64,000 nt of DNA. Origin: Timema cristinae (taxonomy: Eukaryota > Arthropoda > Insecta > Phasmatodea > Timematidae). Below are positions 55,768 through 64,000 of this stretch, piece after piece. The notes under the pieces are model-generated. The model was given only the letters and a program-made list of their open reading frames with translations, was not told the DNA's origin and made no database searches. Numbering within the stretch: the stretch's first letter is position 1; every line of letters starts with the position of its first letter. The stretch is taken from positions 114,215,949 through 114,279,948 of the forward strand of contig JBCFYV010000012.1 in the NCBI GenBank assembly GCA_039000515.1. Direction: 5' to 3'. A program made the translations under genes and the position numbers.

Positions 55768-56275
55768 TTTTAGTCACCGCATCTTACTATACGTTCGGGC
55801 TATATATACGCTGATGTATTAGGGATGAGGAAGGTCAAATTTAGAGAAAGTATACTCACATTTGCGTGGAGTTTAGAGTGGGAAACTGTTTATGAAACAA
55901 ACATCTTACATACACCCGAGACCCTACCAGAATTAGAACCTCAGTCTCCCCATTAGGCGTCATCGACTGTCCAGTATATTGAGAAAGTGACGCCTTGAAC
56001 CATGGGTTTCCTACTTAAAGGTGCTCGAGGGCACTAATTAATCCACGAGTCTAATGGCGGGGCCGCATCATAATCGACTAATTTTTTGTCCAAGTCCCAC
56101 GAAAGTCAAAACTTTCCGTTTCTTAGCTAAAAACATAAATTTTACTACAGTAGATTACATTCCCAAGAAACTTTGTGGACTACAAAAAAAAAGTAGGCCA
56201 TATGCGGCCCACGGACCACCAGCTGGTAAACCCTGCCTTAAACCATTCGACTACCGAGCGGGTGTCTCGGTGTAA
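55768..56275 (-). mobile_element. SINE-C split by a hAT element
   Basis: Tail GTCACCGCATCTTACTATAC, body, AGAATTAGAACCTCAGTCTC, AAAGTGACGCCTTGAAC; after the insertion CCTTAAACCATTCGACTACC, GAGCGGGT completes the head. Confidence 0.88.
56001..56235. mobile_element. hAT non-autonomous element, 235 bp
   Basis: Ends CATGGGTTTCC and GGTAAACCCTG, with TGCGGCCCACGG near the right end, a motif common in hAT ends. The 8-bp flanks CCTTGAAC (55993-56000) and CCTTAAAC (56236-56243) differ at one base. Confidence 0.88.
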
Positions 56276-56375
56276 CCCGTAGTTGTTGTAAAACCTGAAG
56301 CGTAAATAGTGTATATACACATATTGATACAAAATATTAGAACCAATATATATATAGGGCCTATATATATTAAAA

Positions 56376-56625
56376 CCCGCCTCGGTGGCGTAGTTGGCTA
56401 ACGCGCTTGTCGTGTTGAGCTCGACTGCTGAGGACGGGGAGATCGAGGTTCGAATCTCGGTTGGGTGAACTGGGGGGGGGGGGGTCCTAAATGGTTATCC
56501 ACTCTCCCTCCATGCAAATGCGGGATCACTTCCACTAATTCAACCTTCCCAATTCCTAATCCATTAGCGTAATTAGTATTTAAAGCGTATAACCCGAACG
56601 GGTAGTAAGACGTGGTGCTAATATT
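56376..56625 (+). mobile_element. SINE-B, full length
   Basis: A box TGGCGTAGTTGG, GTGTTGAGCTCGACTGCTGA, B box GGTTCGAATCTCGG, a G12 run, body, tail ACCCGAACGGGTAGTAAGAC. Confidence 0.96.
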
Positions 56626-57413
56626 ATTATATATATATATACTAAAAAATCTACGGTGATTTTACGTGCCTCAATTTGGACAAAGTATCTAAAAAAAACC
56701 TTTAAGATTCAACAGCGTCATAACAAGAACACGACGATATTAAAGTTTACGGCGTTGATGAAGGTTGGCAGCTTTTGATAGTTCTTCCCTTCCAACCCCT
56801 TTTGGAACAATTTTTTATAGTACCATCCCCTCCCTCAGACGTTCTGATAGCCCCCTCCTTCCCTTCCCACCCTAACATTCTGATAGTCTCTTCCAGTTTC
56901 CACGGCAAATGTTTAAATATCTTCCAAGCTGTGCTTCTTTACAACCCCTCCGGTCTCGGTCGCTAAAACGAACCAACCGACACGCGTGTCATAAGGACCA
57001 GGTTTTAAGGTAAACTCACCGCCATTTCGACCGTAACGTTCCAGAGGAATTGATGCCCCGCGTCTGGTGAACCGATACTCCCGATTATAAAGCTTCAGAC
57101 TTGCACGAAGAAGGTAAGAGAAGGGTGATAGGAGGGAGAAGGAGAGGGGTTAGTAAAATAAGTAAATTACAAGTTGCCCGTGAAACTTCCGTTCCTTTAT
57201 TGAGCGAGAATATCGAGATACTGTTGTCGCGATGTTCGAAAGAGGAAGGAAGTGCCGTTGAAAAGTAACATTATATTTTACCTATCTATAAGATTAAATT
57301 ACCCAAATTAATACGGTTTCACGATCTTATGGTAGGATGTTTCAATCCTTGGAATGATTTTCGAAACCCAACTATGATGATGGTAAGACGATAATGGTTA
57401 TTTTATAGTCTTG

Positions 57414-57415
<2 letters not shown>
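56626..57415. other. No gene supported
   Basis: 56775-56900 has a loose repeat around GTTCTGATAG and CATTCTGATAG within C/T-rich DNA. Nothing else recognised. Confidence 0.35.

Positions 57416-57453
<38 letters not shown>
57416..57453 (+). repeat. Poly-A run of 38 bases
   Basis: Uninterrupted A tract. It could be the tail of a lost retroelement, but no element body is recognisable before it. Confidence 0.95.
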
Positions 57454-57454
<1 letters not shown>

Positions 57455-57587
57455 CCAGAATTATTTCGTAAGAGTTCTAATGATATCGAGACACGAGAAT
57501 CGAACCTATAGATAGGATTGTCAACGATATATCGATACAAAATACATAAATAGATTTATCTACAAAAACATAGAAATTTATATCAGT

Positions 57588-57982
57588 CGACCTCGGTGGT
57601 CTTATGGTAAAGTGCTGCCTTAGGATCCGATATTCTTGGGTTCGAACACAGCCGAGGTCAACTGATATTTCTTGAGCTATAAAAATCCGTAGCACAACTT
57701 CCTTCGGAGGGGAAATAAAGCCGTTGGTCTCTTGTTTATTGTGGCACGTGAAAGAACCCTGGTTGTTATGTGAAAATACCTTTCCCAGCCAAATTGGTAG
57801 GCCCTTTTCGATTTCGCTCATAGAAATTCAGTGTGGAAGACAAAGGGGAACTACCACATTTCCTGGACTCCCCTAGAATATGGGATTTCTACCAGATGGT
57901 ATAGGTAGCACTAACCAGCCCGAGTACATGCCCTCTCCGGAAGGATAGAAAACACATCAAACCAACCTTCAGGTAGTTGAGT
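57588..57982 (+). mobile_element. SINE-D, copy 2, full length
   Basis: Head GTCGACCTCGGTGGTCTTAT, B box GGGTTCGAACACAGCC, body AATCCGTAGCACAACTTCCT, GGTAGGCCCTTTTCG, CCAGATGGTATAGG, CAGGTAGTTGAGTTAAG. Confidence 0.92.
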
Positions 57983-58145
57983 TAAGAAAATATATGTATA
58001 TCGATATTTTAGTATCCGATCTATCAATTAATGTATCGATATTATCCATGTGCTAAGCCTTGTGAATGCCATTCTTTTTAAACTTTTTTTCCTCAATTAT
58101 TTTTCCCAACCAACTCAAGTTTTTTCCTATTTCTACTGACCTTTT

Positions 58146-58475
58146 ACGTCCCCGTGGTGTAGTGGTTAGTGCACCTGGCTACGAGCCTAGGGGTCCCAGC
58201 TTTGATTCCCAGCTAATATCCTGGGTGTTTTTCTCGAAAGGAGAACTACCCCGATGGTCACAAGGGTTTGGTTAGTTAGGCTCAAGATACGTTGTTTCCA
58301 CTGGTTCCACACCCTCATACGCACTATCACAATCATCTCATCTCATCGGAACACGGAACTAGCCTCCACGGAAAGGATGTACGATTAGTACATTCGGGTG
58401 TCCCCTGGACAACGGTACGTTAGTACAGGCTAATCTTTCCACTACTGGGTTACAAATAATGTAGCCCAGACGCAC
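58146..58475 (+). mobile_element. SINE-F, unexpanded copy
   Basis: A box TGGTGTAGTGGTTAGTGC, B-box region TTTGATTCCCAGC, body AAGGAGAACTACCCC, then CACACCCTCATACGCACTAT and CACAATCATCTCATCTCATC where the other copy has its array, then CGGAACACGGAACTAGCCTC. The 3' part includes GTACATTCGGGTGTCCCCTG, missing from copy 1. Confidence 0.92.
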
Positions 58476-58915
58476 AATATTACATAACAAATAAATAAAA
58501 CATTAAAAAGTGAAACGCGACGAATAATAGCAGAACAGAGCAGCAACAGTCTTAATACTACTGCTCCGATTCACACAACAAATGCAATTCAATATATCGG
58601 AAACAACTGATAAAGCGATATAATTTGATCAACATATCGGGATTTTCGATATATAACTTGCTATATATCAAATCATAAATATATCTAGAGACATTCCAAT
58701 ACGGACCTATTTAATATATATAATATTATTTCTTTATGTCGAGTACTACCCACTTATATTAGGGGAACATATATGGAAAGAGAGGTGGGTGTGTCCCGTA
58801 AAAGCAATTCACCCTCTTCGCAAAAGAGGGGATGGTTGCAAACACAGATGAATAATGGGAGAGACGGAATAAAATAAAGATAAGAACGTTTAAGGTGTGA
58901 GTAATGAGAGAAGCA
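58476..58915. other. No gene seen
   Basis: AT-rich with CGATATAT-like motifs (57528, 58001, 58615-58690) of unclear meaning. Confidence 0.35.
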
Positions 58916-58954
58916 TTGGAAGGGAAGAAATAACTTTCACAAGGAGGTTTGGAG

Positions 58955-59035
58955 AAGTAGCACAGGACGACAACGGTTCAGGAACCCTAAACGCAGGAGA
59001 CTCCGGTTCGACTCTTGAGCAATCACGCGGATTAG
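58955..59035 (+). mobile_element. tRNA-like fragment
   Basis: GCACAGGACGACAACGGTTC, AACGCAGGAGACTCCGGTTCGACTC-type end with a good B box. Repeat H starts immediately after it, so it might be its head. Confidence 0.5.
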
Positions 59036-59430
59036 AGAACTAACGACTTTGACCGCTTGGTGAATTTACAAGATACTGTGTGGAGCGGGTTGCATCTTAA
59101 CTTGACACACCTGAGCACTTTAAGTGCTATCACACTTAGACAAATGTAAGAAGAAAAAAAGAAAGGGAATAAAGTGAGTAGTTAGCCCTGCGAGACTCCT
59201 TGTTTATATACGATACTCACTTACCCTCTTCCGCTGACGATCGTACACAATCACTTCTATAATTGGTCCCTGAACATAATTGACTTGCATTTCAAATTAG
59301 CTCTCCCTTGTTGTTTTTTAAAATTCTAAATAGATTCACGCTGCCACGAATTTTTTATCTAAATCCTGGTAGGAAAATTCTTACAGGCAATTTCCGTGAA
59401 TAAACGAATAGCCTGACTTGTAAATGTCCT
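59036..59430 (+). repeat. Dispersed repeat H, copy 4
   Basis: GGAGCGGGTTGCATCTTAAC, AAGTGCTATCACACTTAGAC, TGCGAGACTCCTTGTTTATA, AATCCTGGTAGGAAAATTCT. Confidence 0.78.
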
Positions 59431-59431
59431 T

Positions 59432-59490
59432 GGGGGTGCCGCTTCATGAAGAGAAATATCACGGGGTGCCGCTTCTTGAAGAGAAATATT
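59432..59490 (+). repeat. 28-bp direct repeat, two copies
   Basis: GGGGTGCCGCTTC, TGAAGAGAAATAT repeated once at 59434 and 59462. Confidence 0.9.
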
Positions 59491-59700
59491 ACAATGCTCT
59501 ATTTACCACGCGAATCATTCTAAAGCTTCCGAAACCACTTAAATAATCTTTAATTATCTTAGAATGTCCTATTGTGAGTTTGTGGCCCTGTTAAAAAATG
59601 ACTAGTTGCTTGAGAAAGGACATTTAAAGCATCTTTTATAAAATGTGAAAACATTTTTTTTTACGGTTAACAATGATTACATTTTGCTATATTATTAGTG
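59491..59700. other. No gene seen
   Basis: AT-rich DNA. Confidence 0.35.
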
Positions 59701-59721
59701 TTTTTTATAACTATTTGGTGT

Positions 59722-59950
59722 ATTTTTAACACAAATGTTTGTTAACTTTAATTTAATATTTAAAACCTTCACATATTTAATTTAGATTTATTCATAATGT
59801 ACTTCTAACACACTTAACTTTCAAGTCTAGTTTACTACTTTTAAACTACCACACTTTAATTTTGTTATTATCTTTAGTGTGGTTTAACACATGTATTTGT
59901 TAACTTTGATTTACTATTTAAAACCTTTACATATTCAATTTATATATGTA
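59722..59950 (+). repeat. Diverged direct duplication of about 70 bp
   Basis: TTTGTTAACTTTAATTTAAT, ATTTAAAACCTTCACATATT recurs near 59895 as TTTGTTAACTTTGATTTACT, ATTTAAAACCTTTACATATT. Confidence 0.85.
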
Positions 59951-59951
59951 T

Positions 59952-60055
59952 CAAGAATTATAGCTAAAGATCACATGACGTATTAACACACGAATTTAGA
60001 TCAAGTAACTTTTTATAGCTCAGATATGTTCATTCGCAAGAAATTTGGGGTGTGT
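59952..60055 (-). repeat. Dispersed repeat I, copy 7
   Basis: ATCACATGACGTATTAACAC, TTTTTATAGCTCAGATATGT. Confidence 0.55.
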
Positions 60056-60480
60056 GTTTCTAACCCTTCATTTTGATATCATATCTGCGACATTTCATGT
60101 TAAACATCGTTTATAATCGGTTTAAAGTTTAACTTTTTATTACATTTAAAAATATATGCTTTTTTAATCACTTGGGGATATGTTGAATTAATGTAACAAT
60201 AAAAAAAATAAAGATACAATGTATAAAAACATTATCCCTAGAACATAGGCCTAAGCAGAGGAGAACGAAGGATTTTTTTTTTTAACTCTACAAAACTGGA
60301 TTTAGAGGTATAACATTTTCCATAAGCTATCATTTTAAGATAAAAGGTGTTATCCATGTATGTTAGGAACTGAAATACTCAGATATAATTTTAAGATGAA
60401 AAAATACGTTACCCACTTAAGTTCCACCAATTTTGGATTTTATATCCTATTGTTTTCTTGCTTACTCTAGGCACAATTTT
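60056..60480. other. AT-rich, nothing recognised
   Basis: ATTTTAAGATAAAAGG and ATTTTAAGATGAAAAA blocks (60330, 60388) hint at a loose duplication. Confidence 0.35.
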
Positions 60481-60484
60481 TCTA

Positions 60485-60750
60485 GAACTGTACAAAATTG
60501 TGTTTACAACTCCACAATTTGGTTTAGAATTGCACATTTTGTTTAGAGCTGAACAATTTGATTTAGAACTGTACATTTTGTTTAGAACCACACATTTTAT
60601 TTAGAGCTGCACATTTTGTTTAAAAACGCACAATTTTATTTAGATCTGCACATTTTGTTAATAACAACACAATTCTATCTTTAACAGCACAATTTGTTTA
60701 TAATTGCTCATTTTGTTTAGAACTGCACATTTTGTTTTAGAATTGCATGT
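60485..60750 (+). repeat. Degenerate 20-24 bp tandem repeat, about 12 units
   Basis: Units approximate TTTAGAACTGCACATTTTG with variable T/A runs. Confidence 0.85.
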
Positions 60751-61495
60751 TAAGTTATCCAGATGAATTAAAAAATAAGATTAGGCGCGTTAGCTATGAA
60801 ATAACTCTTATTCTCAAACGGCACCCAAAAAGGGATATATGATGGACACCTATTTACATGAAACTGACCAACATAATGTATGCTCAGTGATAGCGCATCA
60901 CAAATAGATACATGTTCTAGCGAATAAAAAGGAATAAAAGAGGGAGGGGAACGAATCCATCATTCGTTCTCAAACAACATGACGTCATACACGATCATTT
61001 GACAAATGATCCAAGGGGGGGAAAAAAAATTGTTTACGTCCATCAACGTTTTTTTGGGATTCTAGAGAGGTAAGCATACCAAAAATCAATAATACGGTGT
61101 ACCGAACAGACTTTCTCTCTCCTTTGTCTAAAAATGTAGACATTTACTTAAAACGCGTAAGATTTTCTAAACGAAATAATATACACTTTTACAGAAACAC
61201 TGAGAAAATAAACATCTCTGTTCACCAGAGAGCATAACATTCAAGTCACAATTTTAAAGTACCCCAGTTCGGAAACTGATGATTTTATAAAAAATATATT
61301 ACAAATAAAATATTTTTATTTATAAATAGTACTACCACTTTACAAGTTCTTTCAGGTCTCAAATATTCGCGAAGCTATGATCAAAATTGGATATTTACGT
61401 TTAAAAAGTTATTTTCACTAGAAACAAGAACTGCCATTTTGTTTGTTACTAAACAGTTATAATGATAGCGTATTTATTTGTGATATAACTGTCCC
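60751..61495. other. No gene seen
   Basis: Nothing recognised. Confidence 0.35.
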
Positions 61496-61497
61496 AC

Positions 61498-61720
61498 GAT
61501 TGAGAGTCAATTTATAGTGCTACGGATTGTTTAACCCGCGATTGCACCAATTAGGGTGAAACGGTTTGATATTGGTATTTATAGCCCCGTGATCAAGCGC
61601 CAATTAAAATTGTTACCGTTTAATAAGTTGATATTTTCCCCGTGATCGAGCACTAATTAAAGCAGTACGGATTGTGATCGTGATAATGCCCTGTGATTCA
61701 ACACTTTCTATAACGATATT
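61498..61720 (+). repeat. Degenerate 50-65 bp tandem repeat, four to five units
   Basis: Units share CCCGTGATCAAGCGCCAATT-like and CGGTTTGATATT-like parts (61496, 61540, 61587, 61640, 61690). Confidence 0.8.
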
Positions 61721-62660
61721 AAAAAAACAAGACTTTTGATTTTGCACACGGTTTATTAAGATGATTATAACTTCGTTACGAAGATATTATGACATGATAC
61801 AATTTTCGTTGAACTACAGATTATTTTTCTGTAGTTTTACTCGCTAACATTTTCTGTGTATTCTATAGATTTAAGTTAGTGGCACTGTGTGTATTCATAC
61901 GCACAAGCTGATTATATAGGACCTACCCCTTGCCTCTTGGACCCCTTGTCACCAATGTCAAAACCAACTAATAGGAGAACTCCTGGCAACAGGTGTGGTG
62001 AAGGCTAGCTTCCTATTGGGTATATGGAGCTAGCGTAATTTTTTATAAACACTATGGAGTTGATTTTTGAAAAAAAAAAAAAACGTTTTAATGGTGCAAT
62101 CCTTTGACATTATTTCTGAAAAGCACGTGATTCTCCATGGATGAATTCTTAAAAAGATAATTTACTTATAGTACTTTAGGGAAAATTACACTTCATCCAT
62201 GACTTTTTGAATATTTTAGAGGGGTCCAAAACAATATTATTACACAGTGAATAGATACGAAATATAATAAAATTATATTTAGAGTGAAATTTGAGAAAAC
62301 TGATTTTATCTCTATCTGCCCTCTAAAGTGCCCTTAGTTTAAGGGTTAGATATTTAATTCCAAAAATCTTCTTGTGGGATCCTTATGTAAACCCTAGATA
62401 CAAAGTTAAAGTCCTAACGGTAAAATGGTTTAGGATTTAGGCTGAGATAGACACGCCGACAGAATAGCGAAAACCCCTTTTTTGGTTTCAGGGATACATG
62501 AGACGGTAACATAAAAAAAAAATCGAGTTCAATTTTTTAAAGATCACAATACTTCTCTCTCTAGAGTTCGAGAGAAAATAAAAGTGAGAATCATTTTTAA
62601 AAGTTTGGAGTTTTAAATAAGTATATAAAAAGCAAGTAGTTCATGTGAGTAAAATACTAA
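61721..62660. other. 0.9 kb without recognisable features
   Basis: No ORF over 60 codons and no repeat assignment. Confidence 0.35.
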
Positions 62661-62667
62661 CGTGAGC

Positions 62668-62900
62668 TTACACGCATCGGTGGGTGCGTGGACTAATATA
62701 ATCTAGTCTGGTTTTCGGTAACTGAGAGGTCGGGGTTCGAGTCACAGCCGGGTGTCACCAAGAGTGGGTTTTACCTAAATGGTTTACCATTCAAATTTCA
62801 CACAAATACCTAGATTCCGCCTTCCTTACCCCTTCCTAATAAGTAAAAATAAATGCAGATAGCCTGAATGGGTAGTAATAGTCTACGAAGTTTAAACATT
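62668..62900 (+). mobile_element. SINE-C
   Basis: Head CACGCATCGGTGGGTGCGTG, B box GGGGTTCGAGTCACAGCCGG, body ACACAAATACCTAGATTCCG, tail CCTGAATGGGTAGTAATAGT. Confidence 0.85.
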
Positions 62901-62989
62901 TAAATAATAATGTATTCATTAAAAAATGTGAGTCTAAAGAAAATAAAGTTCTGAGCATTTTTTAATTATTATTTATTTGAAGTATTTAG

Positions 62990-63240
62990 CGCTTTCTGAA
63001 AAGGCTGATAATATCAGCACACGATAATTTCTATGAGCAAGAGCGAAAGGGCCTACCAATTTTGCCAAAAAAGATATTTTCACATACCTTCCAGAATATT
63101 TTTTTTACATGCCACAATCGACATGGGACCGACGGCCTTACTTCCCCTCCGAAGGAGGTTGTGCTACGGATTTTCATGAAAATACGAACATCGGGTCTTG
63201 AGGTGAGCACTTTATCTAAAGATAACCAAGGTTGACTCTT
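62990..63240 (-). mobile_element. SINE-D, copy 3, 3'-truncated
   Basis: GGGCCTACCAATTTTGCC, CGACGGCCTTACTTCCCCTC, GAAGGAGGTTGTGCTACGGA, then head end GATAACCAAGGTTGAC on the plus strand. Confidence 0.9.
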
Positions 63241-63274
63241 TCAAATATAGACAAATTGTCATAGAAAGAACCAA

Positions 63275-63400
63275 AGCATTCTAGTTTAGTGAATTCATAC
63301 GCCAAACCATATCATGAATCTGTCTCACTATCGACATTCTGACAGTTTAATGATAAATATATTGAGTCTTTGCCAATGCTGACCATTCTACTTTAATTTG
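63275..63400 (+). repeat. Dispersed repeat I, copy 8
   Basis: GAATTCATACGCCAAACCAT and TTAATGATAAATATATTGAG; the most diverged copy. Confidence 0.5.
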
Positions 63401-63700
63401 TTTATCTTCTAAATGTAGTGGTTTTTTTTACTGCGCTTCTCCTATAATTCCACTCTGGAAGTTACAGTTATAATAAAATAAAATGTTGAAAGGAATATAT
63501 CTCAGACACAAAAACCAGGGAGACCCTTGAAGAAGAAATAAAAGATATGTAGTCTTGGCAGAAGCTGTTCAAAGCTGTGCTGAAGACACCAACTGTTGGA
63601 CATAAAATTTACCTGTTCGTGAGGGTTAGAAGAAAAAGGGTGCAACTGGCACCCGAGATTATTACTAGAATTAGTGACTATAATACTGAGATCAGTTATT
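63401..63700. other. No gene seen
   Basis: Nothing recognised before the terminal array. Confidence 0.35.
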
Positions 63701-63702
63701 TT

Positions 63703-64000
63703 AATTAGCTAGCATACAGATACAGATAAATACTGGTACAGTTCCTCTTACTGGCCTTCCCCTCTATAATTAGCTAGTATACAGATACAGATAAATACTG
63801 GTACAGTTCCTCTTACTGGCCTACCCCTCTATAATTAGCTAGCATACAGATACAGATAAATACAGGTACAGTTCCTCTTACTGGCCTTCCCCTCTATAAT
63901 TAGCTAGTATACAGATACAGATAAATACTGGTACAGTTCCTCTTACTGGCCTTCCCCTCTATAATTAGCTAGCATACAGATACAGATAAATACAGGTACA
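63703..64000 (+). repeat. 65-bp tandem repeat, at least 4.5 copies, runs off the window
   Basis: Units begin AATTAGCTAG at 63703, 63768, 63833, 63898 and 63963. From unit two on, GTATAC/TACTGG and GCATAC/TACAGG variants alternate, giving a 130-bp dimer period. Confidence 0.97.

Noticed and set aside
57416..57453. Processed pseudogene tail
   Set aside because: No spliced-gene-like or LINE sequence is recognisable upstream of the poly-A run.

Overview
This window is repeat-dense eukaryotic DNA, very probably from an arthropod. The evidence is intron-split coding sequence with GT-AG boundaries, seven or more families of tRNA-derived SINEs, hAT and mariner-like non-autonomous DNA transposons, degenerate non-LTR retrotransposon ends, long satellite and minisatellite arrays, and a short TTAGG-type run. 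No bacterial gene, CRISPR array, operon or functional RNA gene is visible. The species cannot be named from the sequence.

The only protein-coding gene I can support is on the minus strand: two exons of a FAM20C-like secretory-pathway protein kinase. The upstream exon is 37021-36929 and the next is 6065-5761. The first ends two bases into an Arg codon and the second supplies the third base, so they join in frame across a 30.9 kb intron. All of 6066-36928 is therefore probably intron. 1-5760 and 37022-64000 probably lie in the flanking introns.

SINE names used below. A, B and C have different tRNA-like heads but the same tail, a short hairpin (ACCC/GGGT) followed by GTAAGACGCGGTGCTAA, often with (TAA)n. 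A has 12 copies; its tRNA head is followed by a 5S-unlike body and its tail ends in (TAA)n. B (six copies) has the best A-box and B-box match. C is older, commonest and often truncated. D, E, F, G and L have unrelated bodies. H, I, J and K are dispersed repeats without a recognised class.

Layout: 0.6-1.8 kb is a LINE end running into an (ATGT)n array. 2.7-5.7 kb holds old SINEs. 5.76-6.07 kb is the FAM20C exon. 6.16-7.59 kb is a SINE-F whose interior has expanded into an 18-bp minisatellite. 8.6-10.2 kb is a satellite with a 638-bp higher-order period. 10.5-13.7 kb holds SINEs and AT-rich DNA. 14.56-14.75 kb is a 61-bp repeat. 15.3-18.0 kb is a 64/69-bp satellite. 20.8-21.6 and 26.7-27.4 kb are two copies of one hAT MITE. 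22.2-23.35 kb is an inverted pair of GTCGAC-rich arrays. 29.05-29.7 kb is a 94-bp repeat. 36.5-37.0 kb is a LINE tail beside the second exon. 40.7-40.95 and 44.86-45.43 kb are two TA-flanked foldback elements. 43.5-44.4 kb is a 42-bp array. 46-57 kb is dense nested SINEs with two hAT insertions. 57.4-58.5 kb holds a poly-A run, SINE-D and an unexpanded SINE-F. 59-61.7 kb holds dispersed and degenerate repeats, and a 65-bp array runs off the end at 63.7-64.0 kb.

There are no interacting genes to describe. The interest lies in how the repeats arose: shared SINE tails, target-site duplications that order the insertions, and tandem arrays that grew from inside or at the end of transposons.
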